From the NCBI GenBank assembly GCA_903958915.1, contig CAJBVC010000251.1:1-15118 (forward strand): DNA of 15,118 nt, written 5' to 3'. This stretch comes from an uncultured beta proteobacterium. GTDB taxonomy: Bacteria > Pseudomonadota > Gammaproteobacteria > Burkholderiales > Burkholderiaceae_C. A program made the translations under genes and the position numbers. The notes under the pieces were generated by a model that saw nothing but the letters and a program-made list of their open reading frames with translations, searched no databases and was not told the origin of the DNA. Of the stretch, positions 1 to 6,985 are shown one piece after another; position 1 is the stretch's first letter, and each line of letters opens with the position of its first letter.

Positions 1-23
1 ACAAGGAAATGAAACTGAAGTAA
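1..23 (+). CDS. rpmG: 50S ribosomal protein L33, C-terminal end only (partial)
   Basis: Only the last seven residues are in the window: (Y)KEMKLK followed by TAA at 21-23. Betaproteobacterial L33 proteins (about 55 aa) typically end in a Y-K-E-x-K-(I/L)-K tail, which this matches, and a strong terminator follows 25 nt later, as expected for the last gene of the rpmB-rpmG operon. L33 is a small zinc-ribbon-type protein of the large ribosomal subunit. The identification rests on a very short tail, so another lysine-rich protein end cannot be excluded. The gene starts left of the window. Confidence 0.6.
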
Positions 24-48
24 TCCTTCAGGTTCTTCTTTGCAGATG

Positions 49-72
49 GCCCGCTCTTTAGCGGGCTTTTTT
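49..72 (+). terminator. Rho-independent terminator after rpmG
   Basis: Perfect 6-bp GC stem GCCCGC (49-54) / GCGGGC (61-66), 6-nt loop TCTTTA, followed at once by six T (67-72). It lies 25 nt after the L33 stop codon and reads in the same direction. Confidence 0.93.
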
Positions 73-94
73 GCGTCTGAGCTTTCATTTATCT

Positions 95-209
95 CGCCAG
101 CCGCTGGCAAGGCATAGACCTTTTGCTTCGTGTCCCCCGCCCGCTTCGCGAGCTCCTCCTTGACCTACGCAAAAGGCCGATGCCTTGCCAACTGCTCGAG
201 TGGCTGGCG
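95..209 (-). repeat. Hairpin repeat element A (core read on minus strand)
   Basis: Arms 105-126 and 169-190 are reverse complements with 2 mismatches in 22. An outer stem 95-102 / 202-209 (CGCCAGCC / GGCTGGCG, perfect 8 bp) closes it further across an unequal bulge. The enclosed core 121-174, read on the minus strand, matches 48 of 54 bases of the plus-strand core of element B (273-326). It contains a central small palindrome (GCTCGC-GAA-GCGGGC) preceded by GGAG. The arms differ from those of element B. Function unknown; REP/BIME-like DNA or a structured RNA are the main options. Confidence 0.8.
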
Positions 210-250
210 CGCGAAGCAATTCAATTCAAACGGTTGGACCGCACACATCC

Positions 251-348
251 TTGAGTTGGGCTGGGCTATACGTTTTGCGTAGGTCAAGGAGCAACCCGCG
301 CAGCGGGTGGGGGACACGGAGCAAAATGCATAGCCCGGCCCAACTCAA
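251..348 (+). repeat. Hairpin repeat element B (core read on plus strand)
   Basis: Arms 251-278 and 321-348 are reverse complements with 3 mismatches in 28; two of the three are G-U wobbles in plus-strand RNA. The core 273-326 starts TTTTGCGTAGGTCAAGGAG and ends GGGGGACACGGAGCAAAA. It carries a perfect 6-bp hairpin ACCCGC (294-299) - GCA - GCGGGT (303-308) just after GGAG. The core is an inverted, 89% identical copy of that in element A. The element ends 15 nt from the desaturase stop codon, so it would lie in the 3' end of that transcript. There is no U-run, so it is not a classical terminator. Confidence 0.8.
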
Positions 349-363
349 GCGCGGACAACAGGC

Positions 364-1593
364 TTAAACGTGCGCCGCCCGCAGCTTCATCGAGAACTCT
401 TGCAGCACCGCAATTCCGCTAGCCTCAGCGCGTTGGCACCAGGCTTGCAGATCACGGGTGAGTTGCTCGCGCGACAGCGACGTATCGAGCCACAGCTGAC
501 GCAACTCCTCGCGCATGGTCACCATCTTGTCGAGCAGGGGTGATACCGCCCGGGCCTTGGCAAGCTCCAGCACGACAGACGCCGGCACCCGTTCGGCGTC
601 GCGGTGGATCCAGCGCTTGGCTGCTTGGAGCACGGTCGCATCCGAGTGGCGCGCCTTCATTGCAGTGATCTCGGCACGGGCTGCGCGACGCAGCTCCTTG
701 GCGTAAGCCGCCATGATTTCATACCGGTTTGCAATCAACGCTTCAAGGGTTTTTTCATCCGCCACCGGGCGCACGTCGCCGTACGCAGCCTTGGGGGGTG
801 TCTTCTTCACTTTGGCCAGCCCTGCCATTTGCAGCAGGCGGATGTACAGCCAGCCGATGTCAAACTCGTAGGGTTTCACCGACAATTTGGCCGATGTGGG
901 ATAGGTGTGGTGGTTGTTGTGCAACTCTTCACCGGCGATCAGAATGCCCCACGGTGAGATGTTGGTGCTGGCGTCGGGCGCTTCAAAGTTGCGATAGCCC
1001 CAGTAGTGCGCTGCGCCGTTGATGATGCCCGCAGCGGTAATCGGGGTCCAGGCCATTTGCACCGCCCACACGGCCAGACCACCCGCGCCAAACAGGGTCA
1101 GGTCGATGATCATCATGAGCCCCACCCCTTGCCAGGAATAGCGGCTGTAGAGGTTGCGCTCCAGCCAGTCGTTGGGCGTACCGTGCCCATAGCGCGCCAT
1201 GGTTTCCAGGTTTTTCGACTCAGCCCGGTACAACTCGGCACCCTGAAACAACACGGTTTTGATGCCATAGACATGCGGGCTGTGCGGATCCTCGGCCTGC
1301 TCGCACTTGGCGTGGTGCTTGCGGTGAATGGACGCCCACTCCTTGGTCACTTGCCCCGTGGTCAGCCACAACCAGAAACGAAAGAAATGCGACGCCACCG
1401 GGTGCAAATCCAACGCTCGATGCGCCTGGTGGCGGTGCAGAAATACGGTGACGCTGATCATGGTGATGTGGGTCACCGCCAGCGTAAACAGCACCATCTG
1501 CCACCCGCTCAGGTCCCACAGGCCGTGGGCCAACCACTCCAACGCTGCGTTCAGCACTGCCCAATCAGGTAAAGCCATCGTCCATCCCATCAT
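364..1593 (-). CDS. Fatty acid desaturase, acyl-CoA delta-9 type, with long C-terminal extension
   Basis: Membrane di-iron desaturase that would introduce a cis double bond into an acyl chain. The three histidine boxes of the family are visible: HRHQAHR (residues 53-59), HRKHH (90-94) and HNNHH (225-229), plus NGAAHYWG (192-199), which resembles the extra His/Asn metal-ligand region of acyl-CoA delta-9 desaturases. Hydrophobic helices lie at about 31-52, 68-80, 155-180 and 184-195. From about residue 260 to 409 the protein is a charged, mostly helical tail without a motif I recognise. The start is uncertain: ATG at 1593 has no clear ribosome binding site, and ATG at 1578 (MALPDW) follows a G-rich GGGATGG and may be the true start (404 aa). 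It lies 13 nt downstream of the methyltransferase stop and is probably co-transcribed with it. Exact substrate and regiochemistry are inferred from family only. Confidence 0.93.
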   Translation of the reverse strand: MMGWTMALPDWAVLNAALEWLAHGLWDLSGWQMVLFTLAVTHITMISVTVFLHRHQAHRALDLHPVASHFFRFWLWLTTGQVTKEWASIHRKHHAKCEQAEDPHSPHVYGIKTVLFQGAELYRAESKNLETMARYGHGTPNDWLERNLYSRYSWQGVGLMMIIDLTLFGAGGLAVWAVQMAWTPITAAGIINGAAHYWGYRNFEAPDASTNISPWGILIAGEELHNNHHTYPTSAKLSVKPYEFDIGWLYIRLLQMAGLAKVKKTPPKAAYGDVRPVADEKTLEALIANRYEIMAAYAKELRRAARAEITAMKARHSDATVLQAAKRWIHRDAERVPASVVLELAKARAVSPLLDKMVTMREELRQLWLDTSLSREQLTRDLQAWCQRAEASGIAVLQEFSMKLRAAHV

Positions 1594-1606
1594 TCAGATC
1601 AAAAGA

Positions 1607-2878
1607 CTACTTGCGTTGCCACACCGCGGCAAAGAAACCGTCGGTCGCGTGCCGGTGCGGCCACAACCGCAAAAAGGCGCCGCCGTCGTCGCCACCGCTG
1701 CACAAACTCGGTGCATTATCCACTTTGAGCGCCGTCAGAACAGCACTCGCAGGCATCGCCTCAAAATCCGGGTTCGCCAGTGCAAACGCTTGTGCAATCG
1801 CTTCGTTTTCTTGTGGCAAGACGCTGCAGGTGGCGTACACCAGGCGCCCGCCCGATTTCACCAGACGTGACGCACTTTGCAGAATAGCCGCCTGCTTCAC
1901 TGCCATTTCTTCGACCGCTTGCAGGTTCTGGCGCCATTTCAGATCTGGATTGCGCCGCAATGTCCCCAAGCCCGTACATGGGGCATCCACCAGCACCCGG
2001 TCGATCTTGCCCGTCAGCCGCTTGACCCGGTCATCGCGTTCGTGGGCAATGGCCGCCGGATGCACGTTGGACAAACCGCTGCGCTTCAGGCGCGACTTGA
2101 AAGCATCGAGCCGGTGCGCCGAGGTATCAAAAGCGTACAAGCGCCCCGTGCTGCGCATGGCCGCGCCAATGGCCAGCGTCTTGCCACCTGCTCCAGCGCA
2201 AAAGTCCACCACCATTTCGCCGCGCTTGGCGTCCAGCAGCATGGAAAGTAACTGCGAGCCTTCGTCCTGCACCTCAAAGTCACCCCGCACAAACGCCTCG
2301 TGCTTGTTGAGCGCCGGCTTGCCCGCGATCCGCAAACCCCAGGGGGAGTATGGCGTATTGACCGCCTTGATGCCGGATGCGGCCAACGCCTTCTGCACGT
2401 CGACGCGTTTGGCTTTGAAGGTGTTGACCCGCAAATCGAGCCCGGCCCCCAAATTGAGACTCTCGGCCAGCGCCCAGAATTCAGCCCCCAACTGCTCCTT
2501 GAGCGGCTGCACCAGCCATTCGGGCAAGTTGTGCCGATGGCGTTCCATCAAATCATCGGGACTGACCTTCTCGCATTGGTCCAGCCAGTTCTTTTCCTGG
2601 TCAGTCAGGGCACTGCGCAGGAAATCACCGGGGCCATAGAAGCCGAGAATGGCCAGACGCCGCTCCTTGGGGCCGCTGCCCGAAGGCGCCAGATGGTCGA
2701 ACAGCAATTTCTTGCGCAGCACGGTGTAGACCGTCTCGGCCATGGTGGCACGCTCGCGCGGCCCCAAGCCACGGTTGTCGCGGAAAAATTTGGAAACGAT
2801 CGCGTCGGCTGGATGGTCAAATTTGAGGGCGAGGCGGACCAGTTCCGCGCAGGCGTCGAGAAGGGCTTTTGGGTGCAT
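1607..2878 (-). CDS. RsmB/NOP2-family SAM-dependent RNA m5C methyltransferase
   Basis: Cytosine-C5 RNA methyltransferase, 423 aa. Visible motifs: QDEGSQL (204-210); SAM-binding VDFCAGAGGKT (224-234); motif IV VDAPCTGLGTLRRNP, with Cys301; and motif VI YATCSVLPQENE, with Cys351. In this family the motif VI Cys attacks C6 of the target base and the motif IV Cys releases the product. The N-terminal 90 residues are helical and NusB-like in general character, as in RsmB. RsmB modifies 16S rRNA C967. However, Burkholderiales commonly encode a second RsmB-like protein beside purN, and this may be that paralogue, so no symbol is given. There is no strong ribosome binding site before ATG 2878. It faces the DUF1653 gene and is followed by the desaturase. 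Confidence 0.93.
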   Translation of the reverse strand: MHPKALLDACAELVRLALKFDHPADAIVSKFFRDNRGLGPRERATMAETVYTVLRKKLLFDHLAPSGSGPKERRLAILGFYGPGDFLRSALTDQEKNWLDQCEKVSPDDLMERHRHNLPEWLVQPLKEQLGAEFWALAESLNLGAGLDLRVNTFKAKRVDVQKALAASGIKAVNTPYSPWGLRIAGKPALNKHEAFVRGDFEVQDEGSQLLSMLLDAKRGEMVVDFCAGAGGKTLAIGAAMRSTGRLYAFDTSAHRLDAFKSRLKRSGLSNVHPAAIAHERDDRVKRLTGKIDRVLVDAPCTGLGTLRRNPDLKWRQNLQAVEEMAVKQAAILQSASRLVKSGGRLVYATCSVLPQENEAIAQAFALANPDFEAMPASAVLTALKVDNAPSLCSGGDDGGAFLRLWPHRHATDGFFAAVWQRK

Positions 2879-2894
2879 AGTCTAGGATTGTCCC

Positions 2895-3131
2895 ATGCGC
2901 AGCAAACACACCCTCCCCCCCTTGGTGATCACCCCACCCGGCCAGTACCGCCATTACAAGGGCCATCTCTACGAAGTGATCGATACCGCGCGCCACAGTG
3001 AAACCCTGGAGCCGATGACCTTGTACCGTGCGCTCTATGGCGAAGGTGGCCTATGGGTCCGCCCGGCGGCTATGTTTAGCGAAGAGGTGGTGGTTGACGG
3101 AATCCGGCAGTGCCGATTTGCAAAAGTGTAG
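2895..3131 (+). CDS. DUF1653 domain protein
   Basis: Small protein of 78 aa, essentially one DUF1653 domain. The family pattern is clear: G-x-YRHYKGHLYEV (16-28), ARHSETLEPM.LYRALYG (32-49) and LWVRP..MF.E.V..DG (53-69). The molecular function of DUF1653 is unknown; the fold is a small beta-rich domain often found next to tRNA or RNA modification genes. ATG 2895 is preceded by AGGA (2884-2887) at 7-nt spacing. Its start lies 16 nt from that of the methyltransferase on the other strand, so each promoter must overlap the other gene's 5' region. It converges on purN, with a likely terminator between them. Confidence 0.9.
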   Translation: MRSKHTLPPLVITPPGQYRHYKGHLYEVIDTARHSETLEPMTLYRALYGEGGLWVRPAAMFSEEVVVDGIRQCRFAKV

Positions 3132-3139
3132 AAAGTTCC

Positions 3140-3177
3140 TCTCACGCCCGTCCAGTAAGCGTGGGAAGCTACTTTTT
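3140..3177 (+). terminator. Probable terminator between DUF1653 gene and purN
   Basis: Stem TCTCACGC (3140-3147) / GCGTGGGA (3159-3166), 8 pairs with one G-U, 11-nt loop. Six bases later comes a TTTTT run (3173-3177) that overlaps the purN stop region. It reads best on the plus strand. The minus-strand side has only three T, so purN termination here is weak. The separation of stem and T-run lowers confidence. Confidence 0.45.
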
Positions 3178-3762
3178 CGATAGCAAGTCCGCAATGGCGC
3201 CGGGATAAATCAAATGTTCTTGCGTCAGCACCCGCGCCGCCAATGCGTCGGCCGTATCACCCGGTAACACCGGCACCACTGCCTGCGCCAGGATGGGGCC
3301 GTGGTCCAGTTCTGCGGTGACCAGGTGCACCGTGGCGCCAGCGAACTTGCAGCCAGCCTCAATGGCGCGCTGGTGCGTATGCAACCCGGGAAATGCGGGC
3401 AGCAGCGACGGATGAATGTTGAGCAAACGCCCTGCATAGTGCTGCACGAATGCGGGCGTCAGGATACGCATAAAGCCGGCCAATACCAGCAGCACCGGTG
3501 CACTCGGGTTGCCAAAGCGGTCAATCAACGCCATCAGGGCTGCGTCAAACGCATCTCGCGACACAAATGCCTTGTGATCGAGCACCTCGGTTGCGATGCC
3601 CTGTTGACGCGCAAACGCGAGCCCTTTGGCGTCTGCCTTGTTGCTGATGACCGCGGCCACCTTGGCCCCGTAGCGGCCCTGCCAGCCGTCGCGTTCGGCT
3701 GTTCTCACGATGGCCGCCATATTGGAGCCACCGCCCGAAATCAGGATAACGATACTTTTCAT
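3169..3762 (-). CDS. purN: Phosphoribosylglycinamide formyltransferase PurN
   Basis: Transfers a formyl group from 10-formyl-tetrahydrofolate to glycinamide ribonucleotide, the third step of IMP synthesis in the cytoplasm. The protein is 197 aa, close to the usual 190-215. Visible features: phosphate-binding GGGSN (10-14), LAGFMRIL (94-101), NIHPSLLPAFPG (115-126) and TAELDHGPI (149-157). The catalytic triad of the family corresponds to Asn115, His117 and Asp153. ATG 3762 is chosen because MKSIVILISGGGSN is the conserved N-terminus and AAGGA (3772-3776) lies 9 nt upstream. A longer frame up to 3858 runs back inside the esterase gene and is not supported. The esterase stop codon (TGA, 3767-3765) is 2 nt before this ATG, so translation is probably coupled. 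Confidence 0.96.
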   Translation of the reverse strand: MKSIVILISGGGSNMAAIVRTAERDGWQGRYGAKVAAVISNKADAKGLAFARQQGIATEVLDHKAFVSRDAFDAALMALIDRFGNPSAPVLLVLAGFMRILTPAFVQHYAGRLLNIHPSLLPAFPGLHTHQRAIEAGCKFAGATVHLVTAELDHGPILAQAVVPVLPGDTADALAARVLTQEHLIYPGAIADLLSKK

Positions 3763-3764
3763 GC

Positions 3765-4964
3765 TCACAAGTCCTTGGCAACGGTTTGCAGTTCGGCCAC
3801 GGCAAACCCGAAGAAACCGGGCACGCAGCCCAAATGCGATGGCGGCTGCGCAGCGCAATCGGTCAGGCTCACCAGACCCCCCGCGCCGCGGCTCTGCATC
3901 GCTTGCGACGTGACCAGCGAACTGCGGTATGCAACAAGCTGATCATCTTTTCCATGAAAAAGACGCAATGGGCGCGACGGCTTCCAGTCGTGCACGTTGC
4001 TTTGGCGCTCGAGGGCCGCAGCATCATCGGCCAAAAAGTTGTCCAGCACCGTTGCGTCTAGCACCACATCGGAACCAGGTCCCAGCAACTGGCGCACCAG
4101 TTCATTGCGCACTGACGCCTGCACGCTACTGCCAAGGTACCGGAGTAGGCCCGGGTTGATCAGCGCTCCCAACAATGCGTTCTCGCTACGAATTTTCTTC
4201 AACAGTTCATCCAGCGTCACCCCCACGTGGTAGGGGCCGCCGCCCAGGACCGACAGTGCCAACTGCTGATTGAACGGATTGGCTGTAGCCTCCAGGGCCC
4301 TGGCGGCCGCCATGGACACGTAGGCACCCTCGGAATAGCCCACCAAGAAAAGCTGCCGGTTATCCCGAATGCCCCGCGTTTGCCGCCAGTACTTGGCAGC
4401 AGTCAACAAATCATTCACCACCGACGCCGACGGTGCCGCCAGGAGGTAAGGGTGCGGTTGGCCCTTCGATGCCCCATACCCCACGTAGTCAGGAGCCAAT
4501 ACGATATAGCCTGTGGAGGCAAGCAGCACGGACGCCTCGGTGGCCACGATGCGATTGGTGGGCGCCTCGGCATCCATCGTCATCGTTCCATGCTGGTAGC
4601 TCAACACCGGGCTGGACGCGCCATTGCCTTTGTTGGGAACATTGACCAATGCCGAAGCCAGCACCTGTTGCCCTTTGCCATCCACAGTCAGGTATTCGAG
4701 CCGGTACGAAGTGACGGCGTACTTGGGGTTGACGAACTTCCAGGCCTCGCCCCCATCACGCACGGCCGCCGCAAGTGCATCCAGGGAAAATTCCCTTGCA
4801 AGCGTCGCGCTTTTGAATTCACCGGGACCAACGGTCGCGACGATCGGCTCTTCAGGCACTGCCGGACTACCACCACCACCGCAGGCGCTCACGAGGGCGA
4901 CCCATGCCATCACGAAAACTCGGCTCCACGTCAATGTATTGCCAGCGGTATGCAACTGCCCCAT
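3765..4964 (-). CDS. Secreted lipoprotein alpha/beta hydrolase (lipase/esterase family)
   Basis: 399 aa. The N-terminus has Arg15, a hydrophobic stretch and a lipobox LVSAC with Cys28 followed by GGGGS, so it should be a lipoprotein in the cell envelope. The body is an alpha/beta hydrolase of the secretory-lipase type: YQHGT (124-128, oxyanion region), APDYVGYGASKGQPHPY (157-173), and nucleophile elbow GYSEG (209-213) with Ser211. HGKDDQLV (337-344) supplies the acid (Asp340 or Asp341), and His377 in PPSHLGC is the likely third triad member. Cys28 aside, Cys370 and Cys380 could form a disulphide around the His loop. ATG 4964 has an excellent ribosome binding site, AAGGAG (4971-4976), 6 nt upstream. 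The substrate is unknown. It is followed at once by purN. Confidence 0.88.
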   Translation of the reverse strand: MGQLHTAGNTLTWSRVFVMAWVALVSACGGGGSPAVPEEPIVATVGPGEFKSATLAREFSLDALAAAVRDGGEAWKFVNPKYAVTSYRLEYLTVDGKGQQVLASALVNVPNKGNGASSPVLSYQHGTMTMDAEAPTNRIVATEASVLLASTGYIVLAPDYVGYGASKGQPHPYLLAAPSASVVNDLLTAAKYWRQTRGIRDNRQLFLVGYSEGAYVSMAAARALEATANPFNQQLALSVLGGGPYHVGVTLDELLKKIRSENALLGALINPGLLRYLGSSVQASVRNELVRQLLGPGSDVVLDATVLDNFLADDAAALERQSNVHDWKPSRPLRLFHGKDDQLVAYRSSLVTSQAMQSRGAGGLVSLTDCAAQPPSHLGCVPGFFGFAVAELQTVAKDL

Positions 4965-4970
4965 CCCGAA

Positions 4971-4976
4971 CTCCTT
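4971..4976 (-). promoter_or_regulatory. Ribosome binding site of the lipoprotein hydrolase
   Basis: AAGGAG on the minus strand, 6 nt before ATG 4964. It fixes the start at MGQLHT rather than the internal Met19. No convincing sigma-70 promoter pair was found in the 99-nt divergent gap 4965-5063. Confidence 0.85.
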
Positions 4977-5063
4977 ATTGCAAGCTACGACCTGCTGACT
5001 CTACCCGATGCAACCCCACGGCCAATCGATAATGGTGCCATCTCACAACGACAGTAATTGCTG

Positions 5064-5759
5064 ATGCCTACCCTGCCCTCCACCCAACCGCCGACACCAA
5101 TCGCCCTTTCCGCCGCAGAGGCACGGGTGCTGGGCACACTCATGGAAAAAGCGCGCACCGTGCCCGACAGCTATCCGCTGTCGCTCAACACCCTGATGCT
5201 GGGCTGCAACCAGAAGAGCAGTCGCGAGCCCTTCATGAACCTGACCGAAGCCGAGATCGCGACTGCGCTGGACAACCTCAAGCCCCTCAATCTGGTGCGT
5301 GAAACCAGTGGCAGCCGGGTCGCCCGCTTCGAGCACAACTTCCAGCGCGGAATTGGCGTGCCGGAGCAATCCGCAGTGTTGTTGGGTTTGCTGATGCTAC
5401 GGGGACCCCAAACCGCTGGGGAATTGAGACTGAACGCCGAACGTTGGTACCGATTTGCCGACATTTCCTCGGTCGAAGGCTTTCTGGAAGAAATGCAGGA
5501 CCGGTCGGAAGAAAAAGGTGGCGCTTTGGTGGTCAAGCTCACGCGCGCTCCAGGCGCCCGTGAACAGCGCTGGGCCCACCTGCTGAACGGTCCGGTAGAT
5601 GAAAACGCCCTGGTGCTGCAGCGCAGTTCCGTGGCTGGCGAAGCCACAGGGCCATTGGCCGAGCGGGTGGCTGCGCTTGAAAACGAGGTTGCACAGTTGC
5701 GCCAGACGGTGCAAATGTTGTGTTCCGAGCTGGGTGTGTCGCCGCCTGGACAGGAATAA
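5064..5759 (+). CDS. yceH: YceH / DUF480 family protein
   Basis: 231 aa; E. coli YceH is about 215 aa. The family signature is clear near the N-terminus: [15 protein letters not shown], then [25 protein letters not shown]. After it come [10 protein letters not shown] (about 113-122) and the [12 protein letters not shown] region (about 130-141). DUF480 proteins have a tandem winged-helix fold; their role is unknown, and DNA binding is plausible but unproven. Residues about 197-223 form a heptad-like coiled coil ([20 protein letters not shown]), probably for oligomerisation, as usual in the family. The start is set at ATG 5064; TTG 5058 in the same frame would add two residues, and neither has a strong ribosome binding site. 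It is divergent from the lipoprotein hydrolase and lies 47 nt upstream of the acyl-CoA dehydrogenase, with which it may be co-transcribed. Confidence 0.93.
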   Translation: MPTLPSTQPPTPIALSAAEARVLGTLMEKARTVPDSYPLSLNTLMLGCNQKSSREPFMNLTEAEIATALDNLKPLNLVRETSGSRVARFEHNFQRGIGVPEQSAVLLGLLMLRGPQTAGELRLNAERWYRFADISSVEGFLEEMQDRSEEKGGALVVKLTRAPGAREQRWAHLLNGPVDENALVLQRSSVAGEATGPLAERVAALENEVAQLRQTVQMLCSELGVSPPGQE

Positions 5760-5806
5760 ACGAACGATCGTGCTAAAAACGGCAAAAGTTAACTGGAGAC
5801 CCTGTT

Positions 5807-6985
5807 ATGGATTTGGCCTTTACCCCTGAAGAACAACAGTTTCGCGAGACCATTCGCACCTGGGTGCGAGAAAACCTCCCCGGGGATATCTCGCACAAAG
5901 TTCACAACGCGCTGCACCTTACGCGTGACGACATGCAGCGTTGGGCCAAGATTCTCGGCAAAAAAGGCTGGCTGGGCCATGCCTGGCCCAAGGAGTTTGG
6001 TGGCCCGGGCTGGAATTCGGTGCAAAAGCACCTGTTCGAGGAAGAATGCGCCTTGGCCGGTGCGCCTCGGGTGGTGCCCTTCGGCCCGGTGATGGTGGCC
6101 CCGGTGATCATGGCGTTTGGTACTGCCGAGCAACAGAAACGGTTTTTGCCAGGCATTGCCAGTGGGGATGTGTGGTGGAGCCAGGGCTACAGCGAACCCG
6201 GCTCAGGCTCGGACCTGGCATCGGTGAAATGCAAGGCTGAGCGCCAAGGCAACACCTATCTGGTGAATGGCCAGAAAACCTGGACTACGCTGGGCCAATA
6301 CGGTGAGTGGATTTTTTGCCTGGTGCGCACCAGCAACGAGGGCAAGCCACAAACCGGCATCAGTTTTTTGCTGATTGACATGAAGTCACCGGGCGTCTCG
6401 GTACGTCCCATCGTGTTGCTCGATGGCGAACCCGAAGTCAACGAGGTGTTCTTCGACAACGTCGTGGTGCCCGCTGAAAATCTGATCGGGGAAGAGAACA
6501 AGGGCTGGACCTACGCCAAACACCTGCTCGCCCATGAGCGTACCAATATTGCCGATGTGAACCGCACCAAGCGTGAGCTGGAGCGCCTCAAACGCATCGC
6601 CAAGGCCGAGGGTGTCTATGACGACACCCGCTTTCGCGACGAGATTGCCAAACTTGAAGTAGATGTCGTGGCGCTTGAAATGCTGGTGCTGCGCGTATTG
6701 GCGGCCGAAAAGTCGGGCAAGAATTCGCTGGATATTGCGGGCCTGCTCAAGATTCGCGGCAGCGAGATTCAGCAGCGTTATTCCGAACTGATGATGCTGG
6801 CTGCTGGCCCGTTCGCGGTGCCGCTAATCCGCGAAGCGATGGAAGCCGGCTGGCAGGGCGATGCAGTCGGTGCGGTGCATTGCGCGCCCCTGGCTTCGAC
6901 CTACTTCAACATGCGCAAGACCACGATTTACGGTGGTTCGAATGAAGTGCAACGCAACATCGTTGCGCAGGTGGTTTTGGGCTAG
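5807..6985 (+). CDS. Acyl-CoA dehydrogenase, large subunit (PimC-like)
   Basis: FAD-dependent oxidation of an acyl-CoA to the trans-2-enoyl-CoA, 392 aa. The protein shows the three acyl-CoA dehydrogenase parts: an N-terminal helical domain (1-125); the middle beta domain with WWSQGYSEPGSGSDLAS (123-139) and the NGQKTWTT substrate/FAD strand (154-161); and a C-terminal helical domain. It resembles the large subunit of Rhodopseudomonas pimeloyl-CoA dehydrogenase (PimC), including NEVFFDNVVVPAENLIGEENKGW (212-234). The usual C-terminal catalytic Glu motif (YEGTSE) is here IYGGSNE (374-380), so that Glu is Gly376 or its neighbour. Glu244 in AHERTNIA is the likely alternative base. GGAG (5795-5798) lies 8 nt before ATG. 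The partner is the next gene. The true substrate (dicarboxylyl-, branched or steroid-side-chain acyl-CoA) cannot be told from sequence. Confidence 0.9.
   Translation: MDLAFTPEEQQFRETIRTWVRENLPGDISHKVHNALHLTRDDMQRWAKILGKKGWLGHAWPKEFGGPGWNSVQKHLFEEECALAGAPRVVPFGPVMVAPVIMAFGTAEQQKRFLPGIASGDVWWSQGYSEPGSGSDLASVKCKAERQGNTYLVNGQKTWTTLGQYGEWIFCLVRTSNEGKPQTGISFLLIDMKSPGVSVRPIVLLDGEPEVNEVFFDNVVVPAENLIGEENKGWTYAKHLLAHERTNIADVNRTKRELERLKRIAKAEGVYDDTRFRDEIAKLEVDVVALEMLVLRVLAAEKSGKNSLDIAGLLKIRGSEIQQRYSELMMLAAGPFAVPLIREAMEAGWQGDAVGAVHCAPLASTYFNMRKTTIYGGSNEVQRNIVAQVVLG

Larger units (their letters stand above)
73..363. other. Convergent intergenic gap with two hairpin repeats and no gene
   Basis: The stretch between the rpmG terminator and the desaturase stop holds no credible gene. 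A 60-codon frame at 185-367 runs through repeat sequence and has no ribosome binding site. What it does hold is hairpin element A (95-209), a 41-nt spacer, and hairpin element B (251-348). Both flanking genes point inward, so no promoter is expected here. Convergent gaps of this kind are typical landing places for REP-like elements. Confidence 0.75.

Noticed and set aside
185..367. 60-codon plus-strand frame
   Set aside because: It runs through both hairpin elements, has no ribosome binding site and its composition is dictated by the repeats.
3763..3858. 32-residue N-terminal extension of purN
   Set aside because: The conserved PurN N-terminus begins at ATG 3762, which has a good ribosome binding site; the extension lies inside the hydrolase gene in another frame.
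4227..5057. 276-codon plus-strand frame opposite the lipoprotein hydrolase
   Set aside because: It is antisense to a gene with a clear lipobox, catalytic motifs and ribosome binding site; a by-product of GC-rich codon use.
4965..5063. Divergent sigma-70 promoters
   Set aside because: TTGCAA at 4978-4983 was considered as a -35 box, but no matching -10 box at proper spacing was found on either strand.
5764..5771. ACGATCGT palindrome before the pimC-like gene as an operator
   Set aside because: Only 8 bp, single copy, and too short to claim a regulator site.
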